DNA of 62,125 nt from an uncultured Muribaculaceae bacterium (GCA_910587425.1 CAJUKU010000013.1:1-62125); one strand, 5' to 3'; shown: positions 16,286 to 25,895, counted from the stretch's first letter. The notes: a model not told the origin generated them from the letters alone. A program made the numbers and translations.

Positions 16286-17908
16286 ATGCAAAGCGAACTT
16301 ATTGTCGACGTACAGCCCAAGGAAGTGTCGATAGCACTTCTCGAGGACTCGAGGCTGGTCTCCCTGCAAAAGGAGTCCAGAAACATCGCCTACGCCGTCG
16401 GCGACATATACCTGGCTAAGGTCAAGAAACTCATGCCGGGGCTCAACGCCGCTTTCGTCAACGTAGGCTACGAAAAGGACGCTTTCCTCCATTACCTGGA
16501 TCTTGGCTCACAATTTGCCTCCTACTCCTCGTTCCTGCAGTCGCTGCTGACCGACCGCAAGCACACACCATCCGTCAGCAAGATGAAACTCCTGCCCGAC
16601 ATCGACAAGCACGGCACCATCACCGATCAGTTGCAGCCCGGACAGGAACTGATGGTACAGATCGTCAAGGAACCGATATCATCCAAAGGACCACGCCTCA
16701 CCACCGAGATCACGCTCACCGGACGCTACATGGTTCTGATACCCTTCGGCGACAAGATATCCATCTCACAGAAAATCAAGACCACAGAGGAGAAGCTACG
16801 CCTCCGTCAGCTCATCGAATCCATCCGTCCGAAAAACTTCAGCGTCATAATCCGCACATCAGCCGAAGGCAAGCGCGTCGCCGAGCTCAACCACGAGCTC
16901 AAGACACTGCTCCAGTGCTGGGAGGACACCGTGCAGCGCGCACAGCGCGCCACAGCACCCGCGCTTATTTTCGAGGAGGAGAGCCGCATTGTCGGAGTGC
17001 TCCGCGACATCTTCAGCCCGACGTTCGAAAGCATACAGGTCAACGATCCCGAAATCTACTCGCAGATACGGAAATACGTCAGCCTAATAGCACCCGAACG
17101 CGCCGAGATTGTCCACCTCTACGACAAGCCCGAACCGATATTCGACCATTTCAACATCACCCGTCAGGTCAAATCGTCGTTCGGCAAGACAGTCTCATTC
17201 AAGAGCGGAGCATACATCATCATAGAGCACACAGAGGCACTCCATGTGATAGACGTCAACAGCGGCAACCGGTCGAAAGCCGCCAACGACCAGGAGACAA
17301 ACGCACTCGAGGTCAACATGCGTGCCGCCGACGAGATCGCACGCCAGCTGCGCCTGCGCGACATGGGAGGAATCATCGTCATCGATTTCATCGACATGGC
17401 TAAGGCAGAGCACCGACAGAAACTCTACGAGCACATGCGCGAAGTGATGGCTACCGACCGTGCGCGCCACAACATCCTCCCCCTGAGCAAATTCGGACTG
17501 ATGCAGATCACGCGCCAGCGTGTCCGCCCCGCGCTCGACATCGTCACAGCCGAGGAGTGTCCGTCATGCTACGGAAAAGGGAAGATACAGCCCTCGCTGC
17601 TCTTCACCGACACGCTGCACGAGAAACTCGACTATCTCGTCAACTCACTCAATGCCACCGGATTCATCATGTACGTCCACCCCTACGTCGACGCCTACCT
17701 GAAGAAAGGACTGATATCGGTCTACCGGAAATGGCGAATCGAATTCAACCGTCGCTTCCGCATCATGCCCGACCAGTCGCTCGCATATCTGCAGTACCGC
17801 GTCATAGGCGCCGACGGAGCGGAAATCGACCTCAAGGAGGAGAAAGACGTTGACTCCTCAGCAACAAAAAACAAAAACAAAGCCAAGAACCGTGGTAAGG
17901 AGGACTGA
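16286..17908 (+). CDS. rng: Ribonuclease E/G family endoribonuclease
   Basis: This 540-residue enzyme cuts single-stranded RNA and takes part in rRNA maturation and mRNA decay. It has the S1 RNA-binding domain at about residues 38-130 (starting GDIYLAKVKKLMPGLNAAFVNV), the 5'-sensor/RNase H-like part, and the catalytic aspartates in VIDVNSGNRS (D323) and VIDFIDM (D367/D370). The zinc-link CPSCYGKGKI follows near residue 428. It lacks the long C-terminal scaffold of E. coli RNase E, so it is RNase G-sized. The end (KNKNKAKNRGKE) is basic. A hairpin follows 31 bases after the stop. Confidence 0.93.
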   Translation: MQSELIVDVQPKEVSIALLEDSRLVSLQKESRNIAYAVGDIYLAKVKKLMPGLNAAFVNVGYEKDAFLHYLDLGSQFASYSSFLQSLLTDRKHTPSVSKMKLLPDIDKHGTITDQLQPGQELMVQIVKEPISSKGPRLTTEITLTGRYMVLIPFGDKISISQKIKTTEEKLRLRQLIESIRPKNFSVIIRTSAEGKRVAELNHELKTLLQCWEDTVQRAQRATAPALIFEEESRIVGVLRDIFSPTFESIQVNDPEIYSQIRKYVSLIAPERAEIVHLYDKPEPIFDHFNITRQVKSSFGKTVSFKSGAYIIIEHTEALHVIDVNSGNRSKAANDQETNALEVNMRAADEIARQLRLRDMGGIIVIDFIDMAKAEHRQKLYEHMREVMATDRARHNILPLSKFGLMQITRQRVRPALDIVTAEECPSCYGKGKIQPSLLFTDTLHEKLDYLVNSLNATGFIMYVHPYVDAYLKKGLISVYRKWRIEFNRRFRIMPDQSLAYLQYRVIGADGAEIDLKEEKDVDSSATKNKNKAKNRGKED

Positions 17909-17938
17909 TCAGTCCATCCCCACCAATCCCCTACACGT

Positions 17939-17971
17939 AGCGGTGTGTCAAAATTCGTTTGGCACACCGCT
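17939..17971 (+). terminator. GGTGTGTC-type hairpin after rng
   Basis: Arms GCGGTGTGTC (17940-17949) and GGCACACCGC (17961-17970) pair with one G-T; three further A-T pairs close a five-base loop. There is no strong T-run after it. The 29 bases 17941-17969 are identical to 35641-35669 after the nth gene, so this is a repeated element placed at operon ends. Confidence 0.65.
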
Positions 17972-18013
17972 GTTGTATCCGGATGGTAGGGTGCAGGAAT
18001 GAAAAAAATTGCT

Positions 18014-18055
18014 TACCTTTGCACTTTGATTGCGTCGCGCGCGTGAGTGCACGCG
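18014..18055 (+). promoter_or_regulatory. Promoter and leader hairpin of pyrG
   Basis: TACCTTTG at 18014-18021 fits the -7 box; no clear -33 box is seen. The transcribed leader contains a 6-bp GC hairpin (CGCGTG at 18040-18045, CACGCG at 18050-18055, loop AGTG) about 55 bases before the GTG start. Confidence 0.5.
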
Positions 18056-18109
18056 TACATGCGCTTTGCAATCACCAATCAATCATTTGATAACCAACAC
18101 CCATAAAGC

Positions 18110-19744
18110 GTGGAAACCAAATACATTTTTGTGACCGGAGGAGTTGTCTCCTCGCTCGGAAAAGGCATTATCTCCGCATCGCTCGCATGTCTGCTCAAGG
18201 CGCGCGGGTTTCGCGTGACTATCCAGAAGTTCGACCCGTACATCAACATCGACCCCGGAACGCTGAACCCCTACGAACACGGCGAATGCTACGTGACCGA
18301 CGACGGGCATGAGGCGGACCTCGACCTCGGACACTACGAGCGTTTCACAAACGTGCGCACATCACGCGCTAACAACGTCACCACCGGACGAATCTATCAG
18401 AGCGTCATCGACAAGGAGCGCCGTGGCGACTACCTCGGCAAGACCGTTCAGATCATACCGCACGTAACTGACGAGATCAAGCGCAACGTGAAGCTCCTCG
18501 GCAAGACCGGCGAGTATGACTACATCATAACCGAGATCGGCGGAACCGTTGGCGATATCGAGTCGCTCCCCTACCTCGAGAGCGTCCGTCAGCTCCGTTG
18601 GGAACTGGGCGACAACTCGCTCTGCATCCACCTAACCTACGTGCCCTTCCTCAAAGCCGCAAAAGAGCTTAAGACAAAACCCACCCAGCACTCCGTAAAG
18701 CAGCTGCAGGAGGTGGGAATTCAACCCGACATACTCGTGCTCCGTACCGAGAAGGACATCCCGGTTGCGATGCGACGCAAGATAGCACAGTTCTGCAACG
18801 TAGCACCCGACGCCGTAATACAGTCGATCGACTGCGCATCGATCTACGAAGTGCCCATGCGCATGCATGACCAACATCTCGACGAGATCGTGCTCCGCAA
18901 GACCGGAGTAGGCGTGCAGGGCGAACCCGACATGCACCTCTGGCAGCACTTCCTCGACAAGATGCACGCCGCCACCGAGGAGGTCAACATCGGACTCGTC
19001 GGCAAATACGTGGAGCTGCAGGATGCCTACAAATCCATCAGCGAGGCGCTCTTTCATGCCGCCACCTATAACGACCGTCGCCTGAACCTCAAGTATATCC
19101 ACAGCGAGAAGCTCAACCCCGCCAATGTCGACGAACAGCTTGCGGGAATGGACGGCATCATCATAGCCCCCGGATTCGGGCAGCGTGGCATCGAGGGTAA
19201 GTTTGTAGCTCTCAAATGGTGCCGCGAGCACGACGTGCCCACATTCGGCATCTGCCTCGGCATGCAGTGCATGGTGATCGAATACGCCCGCGACGTTCTC
19301 GGACTACCCGAGGCTAACAGCACCGAGATGAACACCACCACTCCCGACAATGTGATCGACCTCATGGAGGAGCAGAAGAGCATAAGCAACATGGGTGGAA
19401 CAATGCGTCTCGGAGCTTACGACTGCCATCTCGTGCCCGGATCAACTGCCGCAAAGGCTTACGGCACCGACCACGTCAAGGAACGTCACCGCCACCGCTT
19501 CGAGTTCAACAACGACTATCGTCAGCGTTTCGAGGAAGCCGGAATGCGTTGCGTAGGCGAGAACCCCGCCACACACCTCGTCGAGGTTGTCGAACTCCCC
19601 GACAAGCGCTGGTTTGTCGGCACGCAGTACCACCCCGAGTACTCATCGACAGTCCTCAACCCACATCCCCTCTTCCTCGACTTCATGCGCGCCGCCGTGG
19701 CTTACCATGAAGAGAAGAATATCGAAAAGTTCGCCGAAAAATAA
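18110..19744 (+). CDS. pyrG: CTP synthase
   Basis: PyrG makes CTP from UTP, ATP and glutamine. The 544-residue protein has the N-terminal synthetase domain (KYIFVTGGVVSSLGKGI, residues 4-20, with the P-loop) and the C-terminal class I glutamine amidotransferase domain with nucleophile C382 in FGICLGMQC and the His/Glu pair in YHPEYSS. The start is a GTG at 18110: it gives the usual METKYIFVTGG beginning and no ATG fits better. yidC follows 12 bases later, a usual order in Bacteroidales. Confidence 0.97.
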   Translation: METKYIFVTGGVVSSLGKGIISASLACLLKARGFRVTIQKFDPYINIDPGTLNPYEHGECYVTDDGHEADLDLGHYERFTNVRTSRANNVTTGRIYQSVIDKERRGDYLGKTVQIIPHVTDEIKRNVKLLGKTGEYDYIITEIGGTVGDIESLPYLESVRQLRWELGDNSLCIHLTYVPFLKAAKELKTKPTQHSVKQLQEVGIQPDILVLRTEKDIPVAMRRKIAQFCNVAPDAVIQSIDCASIYEVPMRMHDQHLDEIVLRKTGVGVQGEPDMHLWQHFLDKMHAATEEVNIGLVGKYVELQDAYKSISEALFHAATYNDRRLNLKYIHSEKLNPANVDEQLAGMDGIIIAPGFGQRGIEGKFVALKWCREHDVPTFGICLGMQCMVIEYARDVLGLPEANSTEMNTTTPDNVIDLMEEQKSISNMGGTMRLGAYDCHLVPGSTAAKAYGTDHVKERHRHRFEFNNDYRQRFEEAGMRCVGENPATHLVEVVELPDKRWFVGTQYHPEYSSTVLNPHPLFLDFMRAAVAYHEEKNIEKFAEK

Positions 19745-19756
19745 ACCAACGGACCA

Positions 19757-21868
19757 ATGGATAAGAACACAATTCTCGGCATGCTCCTCATGGGCGCCGT
19801 ATTGCTCGGATTCATGTGGCTAAACCAGCCCTCGGAAGAGCAACTCCGCCAGCAGCGTGAACGTGCCGAACAATTAGCCGAAGAGCAGCGCCAGAAGGAC
19901 ACTGACACCGCCGGCGTACTGACACCCGACTCTGTAAGCCCATCTGAAATCACCGTGATAGCCAACACGGTTCGCCAGCTCGGCACACAAGATTCAACCG
20001 ACAACTCATACCGCCTCGTCGCTGCCGGGACTATCATCAATCTCGGCACCGACGGCAACATCACCGGAACCGTCGATACCGGCAATGGCACCGTACAGCT
20101 CGGCGTCCTCCTTGCGAAAGGTCACCCCGGAATCGACAACGCACAGGCTTCGGCGGCTATCGCAAAACTCCGCGACGCCCTCGCGGCGGCGGCACGCTAC
20201 CGCGGCTTCGCACGCTTCCTCAACGGAACTGAGAAGACCGTAACCCTCTCAAACAACGACATCACTCTCGACATTTCCAACAAGGGAGCGATGATCAGCC
20301 GCGCGGCTCTCAAGGACTACCAGCGCTTCGACTCCACCGCCGTGACCCTAATGGAGCCCGTCACCGATGGCTACAGCTTTACGCTCATGACCGCCAACCA
20401 GCGTCTCGACACCCGCGAGTTCTTCTTCACCCCCACTGAGGTTTCCGACACATCAGTCACCATGAGCCTCGACCTCGGCGACGGTGCGCGTTGGTCGCTG
20501 CGCTACACACTCCCCGCCGAAGGATTCGTGGCTCGCATGGAGGTGATCCAGCAGGGCATGGAGAACATAATCCCCGCCAACGTAGCGTCGATGGACTTCA
20601 ACTGGAACCAGACCATGGCACGCAACGAGGCTGGACGCGTATTCGAGGAACGCAACAGCGGACTCTACTACATGTTTGCCAACGGCGACGTAGAGCATCT
20701 CAGCGAGTCCAAGAACGAGAGCAAGGAGGTGACAGAGCGCGTCAAATGGCTCGGTTACAAGAACCAGTTCTTCTCGGCTGTCATCATCCCCGACCAATAT
20801 TTCACTACAGCCGAACTCAAGTCGCAGGTGCTTGAGGATAACCCAACCCACCTCAAGAATCTTGAGACACGTGCAACGATGGAGTACTCCTCCACACTCG
20901 CACATCCGGCGGCATTCACCCTCTTCCTTGGCCCGAACTCCTATCCCCTCCTCTCCGGACTTCAGGATGAGATCGCTCCCGGACAGAATCTCCACCTCAC
21001 GAACCTCATTCCTCTCGGATGGGCTCTGTTCCGCTGGATCAACACGCTCATCGTCATACCGGTATTCTCATTCCTCGGTAGCTTCATAAGCAACTACGGA
21101 ATCATAATCCTCATCCTGACGATATTCATCAAGGTGATCCTCTTCCCCTTCACCTACAAGAGCTACATGTCGCAGGCACGCATGCGTGTGCTCGCGCCCG
21201 AGGTCAAGGAGATCAACGACCGCTGGCCCGGCAACGAAAATGCCATGAAGCGTCAGCAGGAGACCATGGCTCTTTACAGCCGCGCAGGAGCCAACCCCAT
21301 GTCGGGATGCCTCCCCATGCTGCTGCAGATGCCTATACTCATCGCGATGTTCAACTTTTTCCCCTCGGCTATTGAACTCCGCGGTCAGCATTTCCTCTGG
21401 GCTAAGGATCTCTCCGCTCCCGATGCCATAGTGTCGTGGACCACACACATACCATTCATCTCCGGCACATTCGGCAACCATATAAGCCTCTTCTGTCTGC
21501 TCATGACGGTGGTCAACATCATCTACACCCGCATCAGCATGCAGTCGCAGCCCGGAGGCAACTCCATGCCCGGCATGAAAATAATGATGTATCTCATGCC
21601 GGTTATGTTCCTCGTGTTCTTCAACAATTATGCAGCCGGACTTAGCTACTACTACTTCCTCTCGCTGCTCATCACAATCGTGCAGACCTACGTGTTCCGC
21701 CGCGTGGTCAGCGAGGAGTCGGTGCGAGCAAAGATGCAGGAGAACGCCAAGAAACCACGCAAGAAGAGCAAATGGATGGAACGCCTCGAAGAGGCACAGC
21801 GGCAGCAGCAGGCTATGCTGCGCGAACAGCAGCGCCAGCGCGAGAAAGCCGGCAAGCGCCGCCGCTGA
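19757..21868 (+). CDS. yidC: Membrane protein insertase YidC
   Basis: YidC inserts proteins into the inner membrane, alone or with SecYEG. The 703-residue protein has an N-terminal anchor (residues 5-22), a charged linker (EEQLRQQRERAEQLAEEQRQ), a large periplasmic beta-domain to about 410, then the conserved core of five membrane segments (from PVFSFLGSFISNYGIIILIL onward, including MPILIAMFNFFPSAIELRG). The C-terminal tail is strongly basic and Gln-rich (QQQAMLREQQRQREKAGKRR), suited to ribosome contact. It is coupled to pyrG upstream. Confidence 0.96.
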   Translation: MDKNTILGMLLMGAVLLGFMWLNQPSEEQLRQQRERAEQLAEEQRQKDTDTAGVLTPDSVSPSEITVIANTVRQLGTQDSTDNSYRLVAAGTIINLGTDGNITGTVDTGNGTVQLGVLLAKGHPGIDNAQASAAIAKLRDALAAAARYRGFARFLNGTEKTVTLSNNDITLDISNKGAMISRAALKDYQRFDSTAVTLMEPVTDGYSFTLMTANQRLDTREFFFTPTEVSDTSVTMSLDLGDGARWSLRYTLPAEGFVARMEVIQQGMENIIPANVASMDFNWNQTMARNEAGRVFEERNSGLYYMFANGDVEHLSESKNESKEVTERVKWLGYKNQFFSAVIIPDQYFTTAELKSQVLEDNPTHLKNLETRATMEYSSTLAHPAAFTLFLGPNSYPLLSGLQDEIAPGQNLHLTNLIPLGWALFRWINTLIVIPVFSFLGSFISNYGIIILILTIFIKVILFPFTYKSYMSQARMRVLAPEVKEINDRWPGNENAMKRQQETMALYSRAGANPMSGCLPMLLQMPILIAMFNFFPSAIELRGQHFLWAKDLSAPDAIVSWTTHIPFISGTFGNHISLFCLLMTVVNIIYTRISMQSQPGGNSMPGMKIMMYLMPVMFLVFFNNYAAGLSYYYFLSLLITIVQTYVFRRVVSEESVRAKMQENAKKPRKKSKWMERLEEAQRQQQAMLREQQRQREKAGKRRR

Positions 21869-21924
21869 GAAATCAGAGGTCATCGCCAACGAAACACGTC
21901 ACTTAACTAAACACCACATACAAT

Positions 21925-22443
21925 ATGTTGACACCGAAACTTCAGGATGCGCTCAACGCACAGATCAACGCCGAATTCTGGTCGGCATACCTCTATCTCG
22001 CAATGTCAATGCACTTCAAGGCTGAAGGACGCGACGGAGTAGCTAACTGGTTCAAGATCCAGTTTCAGGAAGAGCAGGCTCACGCCGAGATCTTCATGAA
22101 CTATGTGAACCAGCGTGGCGGACGCGTGGTTCTCGCGCCCATCGATGCCGTTCCCACCACATGGGAATCCCCCCTCGCAGCATTCGAGGCTACCCTCGAG
22201 CACGAGCAGAAAGTCACCGCACTCATCAACTCCCTTTTCGCCACCGCAGAGGCTGAGCACGACTACGCCACACGCGACCGCCTCGCATGGTTCGTCAGCG
22301 AGCAGGTTGAGGAGGAAGACAACTGCCGCCAGCTCATCGACAAATTCAAGCTCATCGGCGATAACGGAATGGGTCTGTACATGCTTGACCAGGAACTCGG
22401 TCAGCGCACCTACACCGCCCCCTCCATCCTCAGCACCGAGTGA
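21925..22443 (+). CDS. ftnA: Ferritin, non-haem iron storage
   Basis: The 172-residue four-helix protein stores iron as a ferric mineral in a 24-subunit shell. The ferroxidase ligands of bacterial ferritin are all in place: E17 (NAEFWSAYLY), E50 and H53 (QEEQAHAE), E94, and E126-Q127/E130 (SEQVEEE). Length and motif spacing match E. coli FtnA. It lies 56 bases after yidC, where I see no promoter, and is followed by a hairpin. Confidence 0.95.
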   Translation: MLTPKLQDALNAQINAEFWSAYLYLAMSMHFKAEGRDGVANWFKIQFQEEQAHAEIFMNYVNQRGGRVVLAPIDAVPTTWESPLAAFEATLEHEQKVTALINSLFATAEAEHDYATRDRLAWFVSEQVEEEDNCRQLIDKFKLIGDNGMGLYMLDQELGQRTYTAPSILSTE

Positions 22444-22467
22444 CTGTGATTTCCGTAACAGAATTAT

Positions 22468-22499
22468 CAATGGGTGTGCCATCGCTGACACACCCATTG
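22468..22499 (+). terminator. Hairpin after the ferritin gene
   Basis: CAATGGGTGTGCCA (22468-22481) and TGACACACCCATTG (22486-22499) form a 14-bp stem with one mismatch and a four-base loop. A weak T-run follows. It ends 11 bases before the recO start, so it could act as a terminator or affect recO translation. Its arms share the GGTGTG core with three other hairpins in the window. Confidence 0.6.
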
Positions 22500-22510
22500 T
22501 TATAGATACC

Positions 22511-23239
22511 GTGCAACAGACAGTCCGTCTCATAGCCCTCCGCACAGTCACCTACTCCGACTCACGCGCGATACTCACGGCTTACAGCCGCGAGTACGGA
22601 CGCATGTCATTTCTGATCCCTGCCGGAGCAGGACGCGAGGCGACACGCCGGCGCAGCATACTGCAGCCGCTTGCACTCGTGGAATGCATAGCCAATACAC
22701 GCCCTGCCAACGACATCAGCCGTATGTCTGAACCACGCCCGCTGCTGCCGCTCCACAATATCCGGGCTAATCCGATACGCGCCGCAATAGCCACATTCAT
22801 AGCCGAGCTGCTGAGCGCCGCCCTGCGCGAAAGCCAGCCCGACCCGGCGCTGTTCGACTATCTCGCCACAGCCATACCGCTCCTCGACACTCTTCCACCC
22901 GGCAACATCCCCAACTATCACATCTGCTTCATCTACCACCTCGGCGAGGTGCTCGGCATCTCACCCGACACCGAAACCTACCGTCCAGGAGCTATCTTTG
23001 ACTTCCGCGACGGTATTTTCCGCCTGACCCCACCACCACACACCGACATACTCACACCGCAGGCATCCGAGGTGCTTCACACTATATCGCGCATCACATT
23101 CGCCAACATGCACCGCTTCCTGCTCACACGCACTCAGCGCGCCGAGATAATAGCGGCTATGCTGCGCTACATTTCCATCCACCACACACCACTACCCGAA
23201 TTGCGATCGCTCCCTGTGCTGCACATGCTTTTCGACTGA
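22511..23239 (+). CDS. recO: DNA repair protein RecO
   Basis: RecO helps load RecA on SSB-coated DNA and anneals strands in the RecFOR pathway. The 242-residue protein starts with the OB-fold (TVRLIALRTVTYSDSRAILTAYSREYGRMSFLIPAGAG) followed by a helical domain. It lacks a clear Cys4 zinc motif. I chose the GTG at 22511 because it gives the standard RecO beginning; the reading frame is open further upstream, through the ferritin gene, but that part is a shadow. No other recombination gene is adjacent. Confidence 0.88.
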   Translation: MQQTVRLIALRTVTYSDSRAILTAYSREYGRMSFLIPAGAGREATRRRSILQPLALVECIANTRPANDISRMSEPRPLLPLHNIRANPIRAAIATFIAELLSAALRESQPDPALFDYLATAIPLLDTLPPGNIPNYHICFIYHLGEVLGISPDTETYRPGAIFDFRDGIFRLTPPPHTDILTPQASEVLHTISRITFANMHRFLLTRTQRAEIIAAMLRYISIHHTPLPELRSLPVLHMLFD

Positions 23240-23243
23240 CTTA

Positions 23244-23275
23244 TTTGGTGCATACCACAAAAAGCCTTACATTTG
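23244..23275 (+). promoter_or_regulatory. Promoter of the FucO-like gene
   Basis: TTTG at 23244-23247 and TACATTTG at 23268-23275, spaced by 20 bases, are a full match to the Bacteroides consensus. Transcription would begin near 23282, which supports the ATG at 23299 and rules out the upstream start at 23245. Confidence 0.8.
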
Positions 23276-23298
23276 CAATACCAAGAAAAACTGATTGT

Positions 23299-24453
23299 AT
23301 GACACACCGTTTTATCCTTAATGAAGTTTCCTACTTCGGACCCGGCTCACGCCGCGAACTTCCGGAAGTAATCGCCCGCCTGGGCAAAAAGAAGGCACTC
23401 GTAGTCACCGACAAGGGACTCATCCAGTTCGGAGTGGCAAAACAGGTCACCGACATACTCGACGAGGCATCGCTCCCCTACGAAATTTTCGCTGAAGTCA
23501 AGCCAAACCCGACGGTAAGCAACGTAAAAGCCGGAATTGAAGCGTTCAAAGCCGCCGCAGCCGATTATCTCATCGCTATCGGTGGCGGATCGGCAATGGA
23601 CACAGCCAAAGCTATCGGCATCGTGATCAACAACCCTGAGTTTGACGACATAGTATCACTCGAGGGGTGCGCCCCCACACGCAACAAGAGCGTGCCCATG
23701 ATCGCACTCCCCACAACCGCTGGAACCGCCGCTGAGACAACGATTAATTATGTGATCATCGACGAGCAGAAACAGAAGAAGATGGTATGCGTCGACCCCA
23801 ACGACATTCCCGCCGTTGCTATCATCGACGCCGAACTGATGTACTCCCTCCCCCGCGGACTCACAGCCGCTACCGGAATGGATGCGCTGACCCACGCCAT
23901 CGAAGGCTTCATAACCAAAGGCGCATGGGCTATGAGCGACATGTTCGAGCTTGAGGCTATACGCATGATCAGCCACCACCTCCCCACAGCAGTCGAGGAA
24001 CCGAAGAACGTTGCCGCACGCGACGGCATGGCTGTTGCACAGTACATCGCCGGAATGGCATTCTCCAATGTCGGGCTCGGACTCGTTCACGGCATGGCAC
24101 ACCCGATGGGCTCGCTGTTCGACGTTCCCCACGGCGTGGCAAACGCGCTGCTCCTCCCCACCATCATGGAGTTCAACCGCCCGGCGGCTATGCACAAATA
24201 TCCGCAGATAGCACAGGCTATGGGAGTCGATATCTCCGGAATGACCGACGAGCAGGCAGCCATAGCAGCTGTTGAGGCTGTTCGCGACCTCGCCATACGC
24301 GTCGGGATTCCACAGCATCTCACCGAGCTCGGCATCACTGAGACCGACATTCCGGCACTTGCCGATCAGGCGCTCGCCGATGTCTGCACCCCAGGCAACC
24401 CGCGCGACGTCACCCTTGACGATATTGTAGCTCTCTACCGCTCCGTGCTCTGA
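23299..24453 (+). CDS. fucO: Iron-containing alcohol dehydrogenase, lactaldehyde reductase-like
   Basis: This 384-residue group III alcohol dehydrogenase probably reduces lactaldehyde to 1,2-propanediol with NADH, the anaerobic end of fucose or rhamnose use. The metal ligands match E. coli FucO in spacing: D195 and H199 (GMDALTHAIEG), H264 (LVHGMAHPMGS) and H278 (DVPHGVANA). The NAD-binding GGGSAMDTAKA is near residue 95. No fucose or rhamnose catabolic genes are nearby, so the physiological substrate is inferred from family likeness only. It has its own promoter and a strong terminator and appears monocistronic. Confidence 0.87.
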   Translation: MTHRFILNEVSYFGPGSRRELPEVIARLGKKKALVVTDKGLIQFGVAKQVTDILDEASLPYEIFAEVKPNPTVSNVKAGIEAFKAAAADYLIAIGGGSAMDTAKAIGIVINNPEFDDIVSLEGCAPTRNKSVPMIALPTTAGTAAETTINYVIIDEQKQKKMVCVDPNDIPAVAIIDAELMYSLPRGLTAATGMDALTHAIEGFITKGAWAMSDMFELEAIRMISHHLPTAVEEPKNVAARDGMAVAQYIAGMAFSNVGLGLVHGMAHPMGSLFDVPHGVANALLLPTIMEFNRPAAMHKYPQIAQAMGVDISGMTDEQAAIAAVEAVRDLAIRVGIPQHLTELGITETDIPALADQALADVCTPGNPRDVTLDDIVALYRSVL

Positions 24454-24475
24454 TCCCTAAAAGTATAATATAATG

Positions 24476-24514
24476 AGGCGGTGTGTCAGAACTCACATGA
24501 CACACCGCCTTTTC
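24476..24514 (+). terminator. Intrinsic terminator after the FucO-like gene
   Basis: Arms AGGCGGTGTGTC (24476-24487) and GACACACCGCCT (24499-24510) form a perfect 12-bp stem followed by a T-run. It sits between the plus-strand dehydrogenase and the convergent minus-strand HAD gene and could serve both. It shares the GGTGTGTC arm with other hairpins here. Confidence 0.85.
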
Positions 24515-24517
24515 TTT

Positions 24518-25267
24518 CTATCTAATATCGCTATAAAAATCTCTTTCTCTCACCTCTATCTCATCGAGGCTACCGACCGTCGCCGTCGGCGCAGTCAGCA
24601 TACCATACGGATCGAACAGTATTGCATCCCACCCGGCACACAACGCGCCCTCGATATCTGTTGCAGGATTATCACCGATCATCACGCATCGCGACGGATC
24701 CGTCACCCCCGCACGCCCCATGGCGTAGCAGTACAGACGCGCATCAGGCTTATTCACCCCGATATCATCCGAAAGCACTGTCAGATCAATATATGGTGTC
24801 AGCCCGGCGACATCCATCTTCCGGTATTGCACCTCCTTGAAACCGTTGCTGAGCACCCCGCACCGCAATCCGGCACCGCGCAGACGCTCTAAAAGAGCCA
24901 ACGCACCCGGCACAAGACGCTTCTGCTGCGCCAACAGATCGAGATATGCCGGATCAAGCGCGGGAGCAAGCCTCCGAGCCTCATCCTCAGCCATACCCGC
25001 CTCCATAAGAGGATTCAGGAAACGGTGCAGACGCAGCGTGTCGCGTGTGATCTCGGCACGGTTGTAAGCCGCCCACAGCCGGTGGTTATGATCCTCATAC
25101 GCCTTTGTCCACTCCTCAGCCGAATCCCAGAGACCCGACAGCTGAGGCGTCGAGGCATGAAGCCCGGCAAGCGCCGCACGCGAATTGGCACGGAAATCTA
25201 TCAGCGTGTCGTCCAGATCTATCCAGACGATATCAAAAAGTGATGAATCAATCAGTGGCTGTCGCAC
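24518..25267 (-). CDS. HAD-family phosphatase, YjjG type
   Basis: This 249-residue haloacid-dehalogenase-superfamily hydrolase has the nucleophile motif DLDDTL (D17, D19), motif II LSNGF and motifs III/IV NKPDARLY and MIGDNPATDIEGA. The helical cap and overall pattern resemble YjjG, a pyrimidine nucleotidase thought to clear non-canonical nucleotides; the exact substrate is inference. It overlaps the upstream transporter gene by 20 bases on the same strand and is probably in one operon with it and with udk. Confidence 0.85.
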   Translation of the reverse strand: MRQPLIDSSLFDIVWIDLDDTLIDFRANSRAALAGLHASTPQLSGLWDSAEEWTKAYEDHNHRLWAAYNRAEITRDTLRLHRFLNPLMEAGMAEDEARRLAPALDPAYLDLLAQQKRLVPGALALLERLRGAGLRCGVLSNGFKEVQYRKMDVAGLTPYIDLTVLSDDIGVNKPDARLYCYAMGRAGVTDPSRCVMIGDNPATDIEGALCAGWDAILFDPYGMLTAPTATVGSLDEIEVRERDFYSDIR

Positions 25268-25895
25268 GGTCTTCTATCTTTTTAAGTGAACGCACCACGC
25301 GCACAGTCACCGGGAGCACCGCGCATTCGTAGGCAGTCTTGAGTAAAGTCTGTGTCACGATCAGCGAGATAATCTCCCGGGCGGGAAGCACACCGGCAAA
25401 CGCTACCGGAAAGAATATGATACTGTCCGTACCCTCACCCCACAGCGTAGAGACGATCGCACGCACCGAGAATCGGCGTCCGTCAGGCGAGGCGGCTTTC
25501 ATGCGAGCCATCACCCAGGCATTGACAAGCGAGCCGCACAGGAACGCCGTGAAACTTGCCGCAAGAATGCGCGGCACGGCGCCGAATATCATAGCCATAG
25601 CCTCCTGACCCGTCCACGACTCAGCGCCGGGCAGAATAATACCTATCTGCAGCAACAGCGAGACAAACAGGTTGGCGGCAAACCCGAGCAGGATCACCAT
25701 CCGCGCACGGCTGAAGCCGTAAAGCTCCACGATGCAGTCGTTTATTATGTAGGAGATCGGAAAAACCACAACCCCGGCGGTAATCGTCAGCGGGCCGAGC
25801 GGCACCGTCTTTATCTCCATCAGGTTGGATACAATGAGGCACACGCAGAAAGTCAGCGTGAGCAGCAGAAAAGTCAAGGAATAGTTACGTTGCAT
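25248..25895 (-). CDS. Queuosine precursor transporter (YhhQ/VUT family)
   Basis: This 215-residue membrane protein has six or so hydrophobic segments and the family's charged-polar motifs (SNLMEIKTVPLG, YIINDCIVELYGF, and LWGEGTDSIIFFPVAF). The family imports queuosine precursors such as queuine or preQ0/preQ1. The third motif (GEGTDS) is characteristic. I see no preQ1 riboswitch-like aptamer in the 92 bases before it. It lies between udk and the HAD gene on the minus strand. Confidence 0.88.
   Translation of the reverse strand: MQRNYSLTFLLLTLTFCVCLIVSNLMEIKTVPLGPLTITAGVVVFPISYIINDCIVELYGFSRARMVILLGFAANLFVSLLLQIGIILPGAESWTGQEAMAMIFGAVPRILAASFTAFLCGSLVNAWVMARMKAASPDGRRFSVRAIVSTLWGEGTDSIIFFPVAFAGVLPAREIISLIVTQTLLKTAYECAVLPVTVRVVRSLKKIEDRATATD

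Noticed and set aside
22115..22510. N-terminal extension of RecO through the ferritin gene
   Set aside because: The extension is low-complexity and overlaps ferritin, which is certain; RecO starts at the GTG at 22511.
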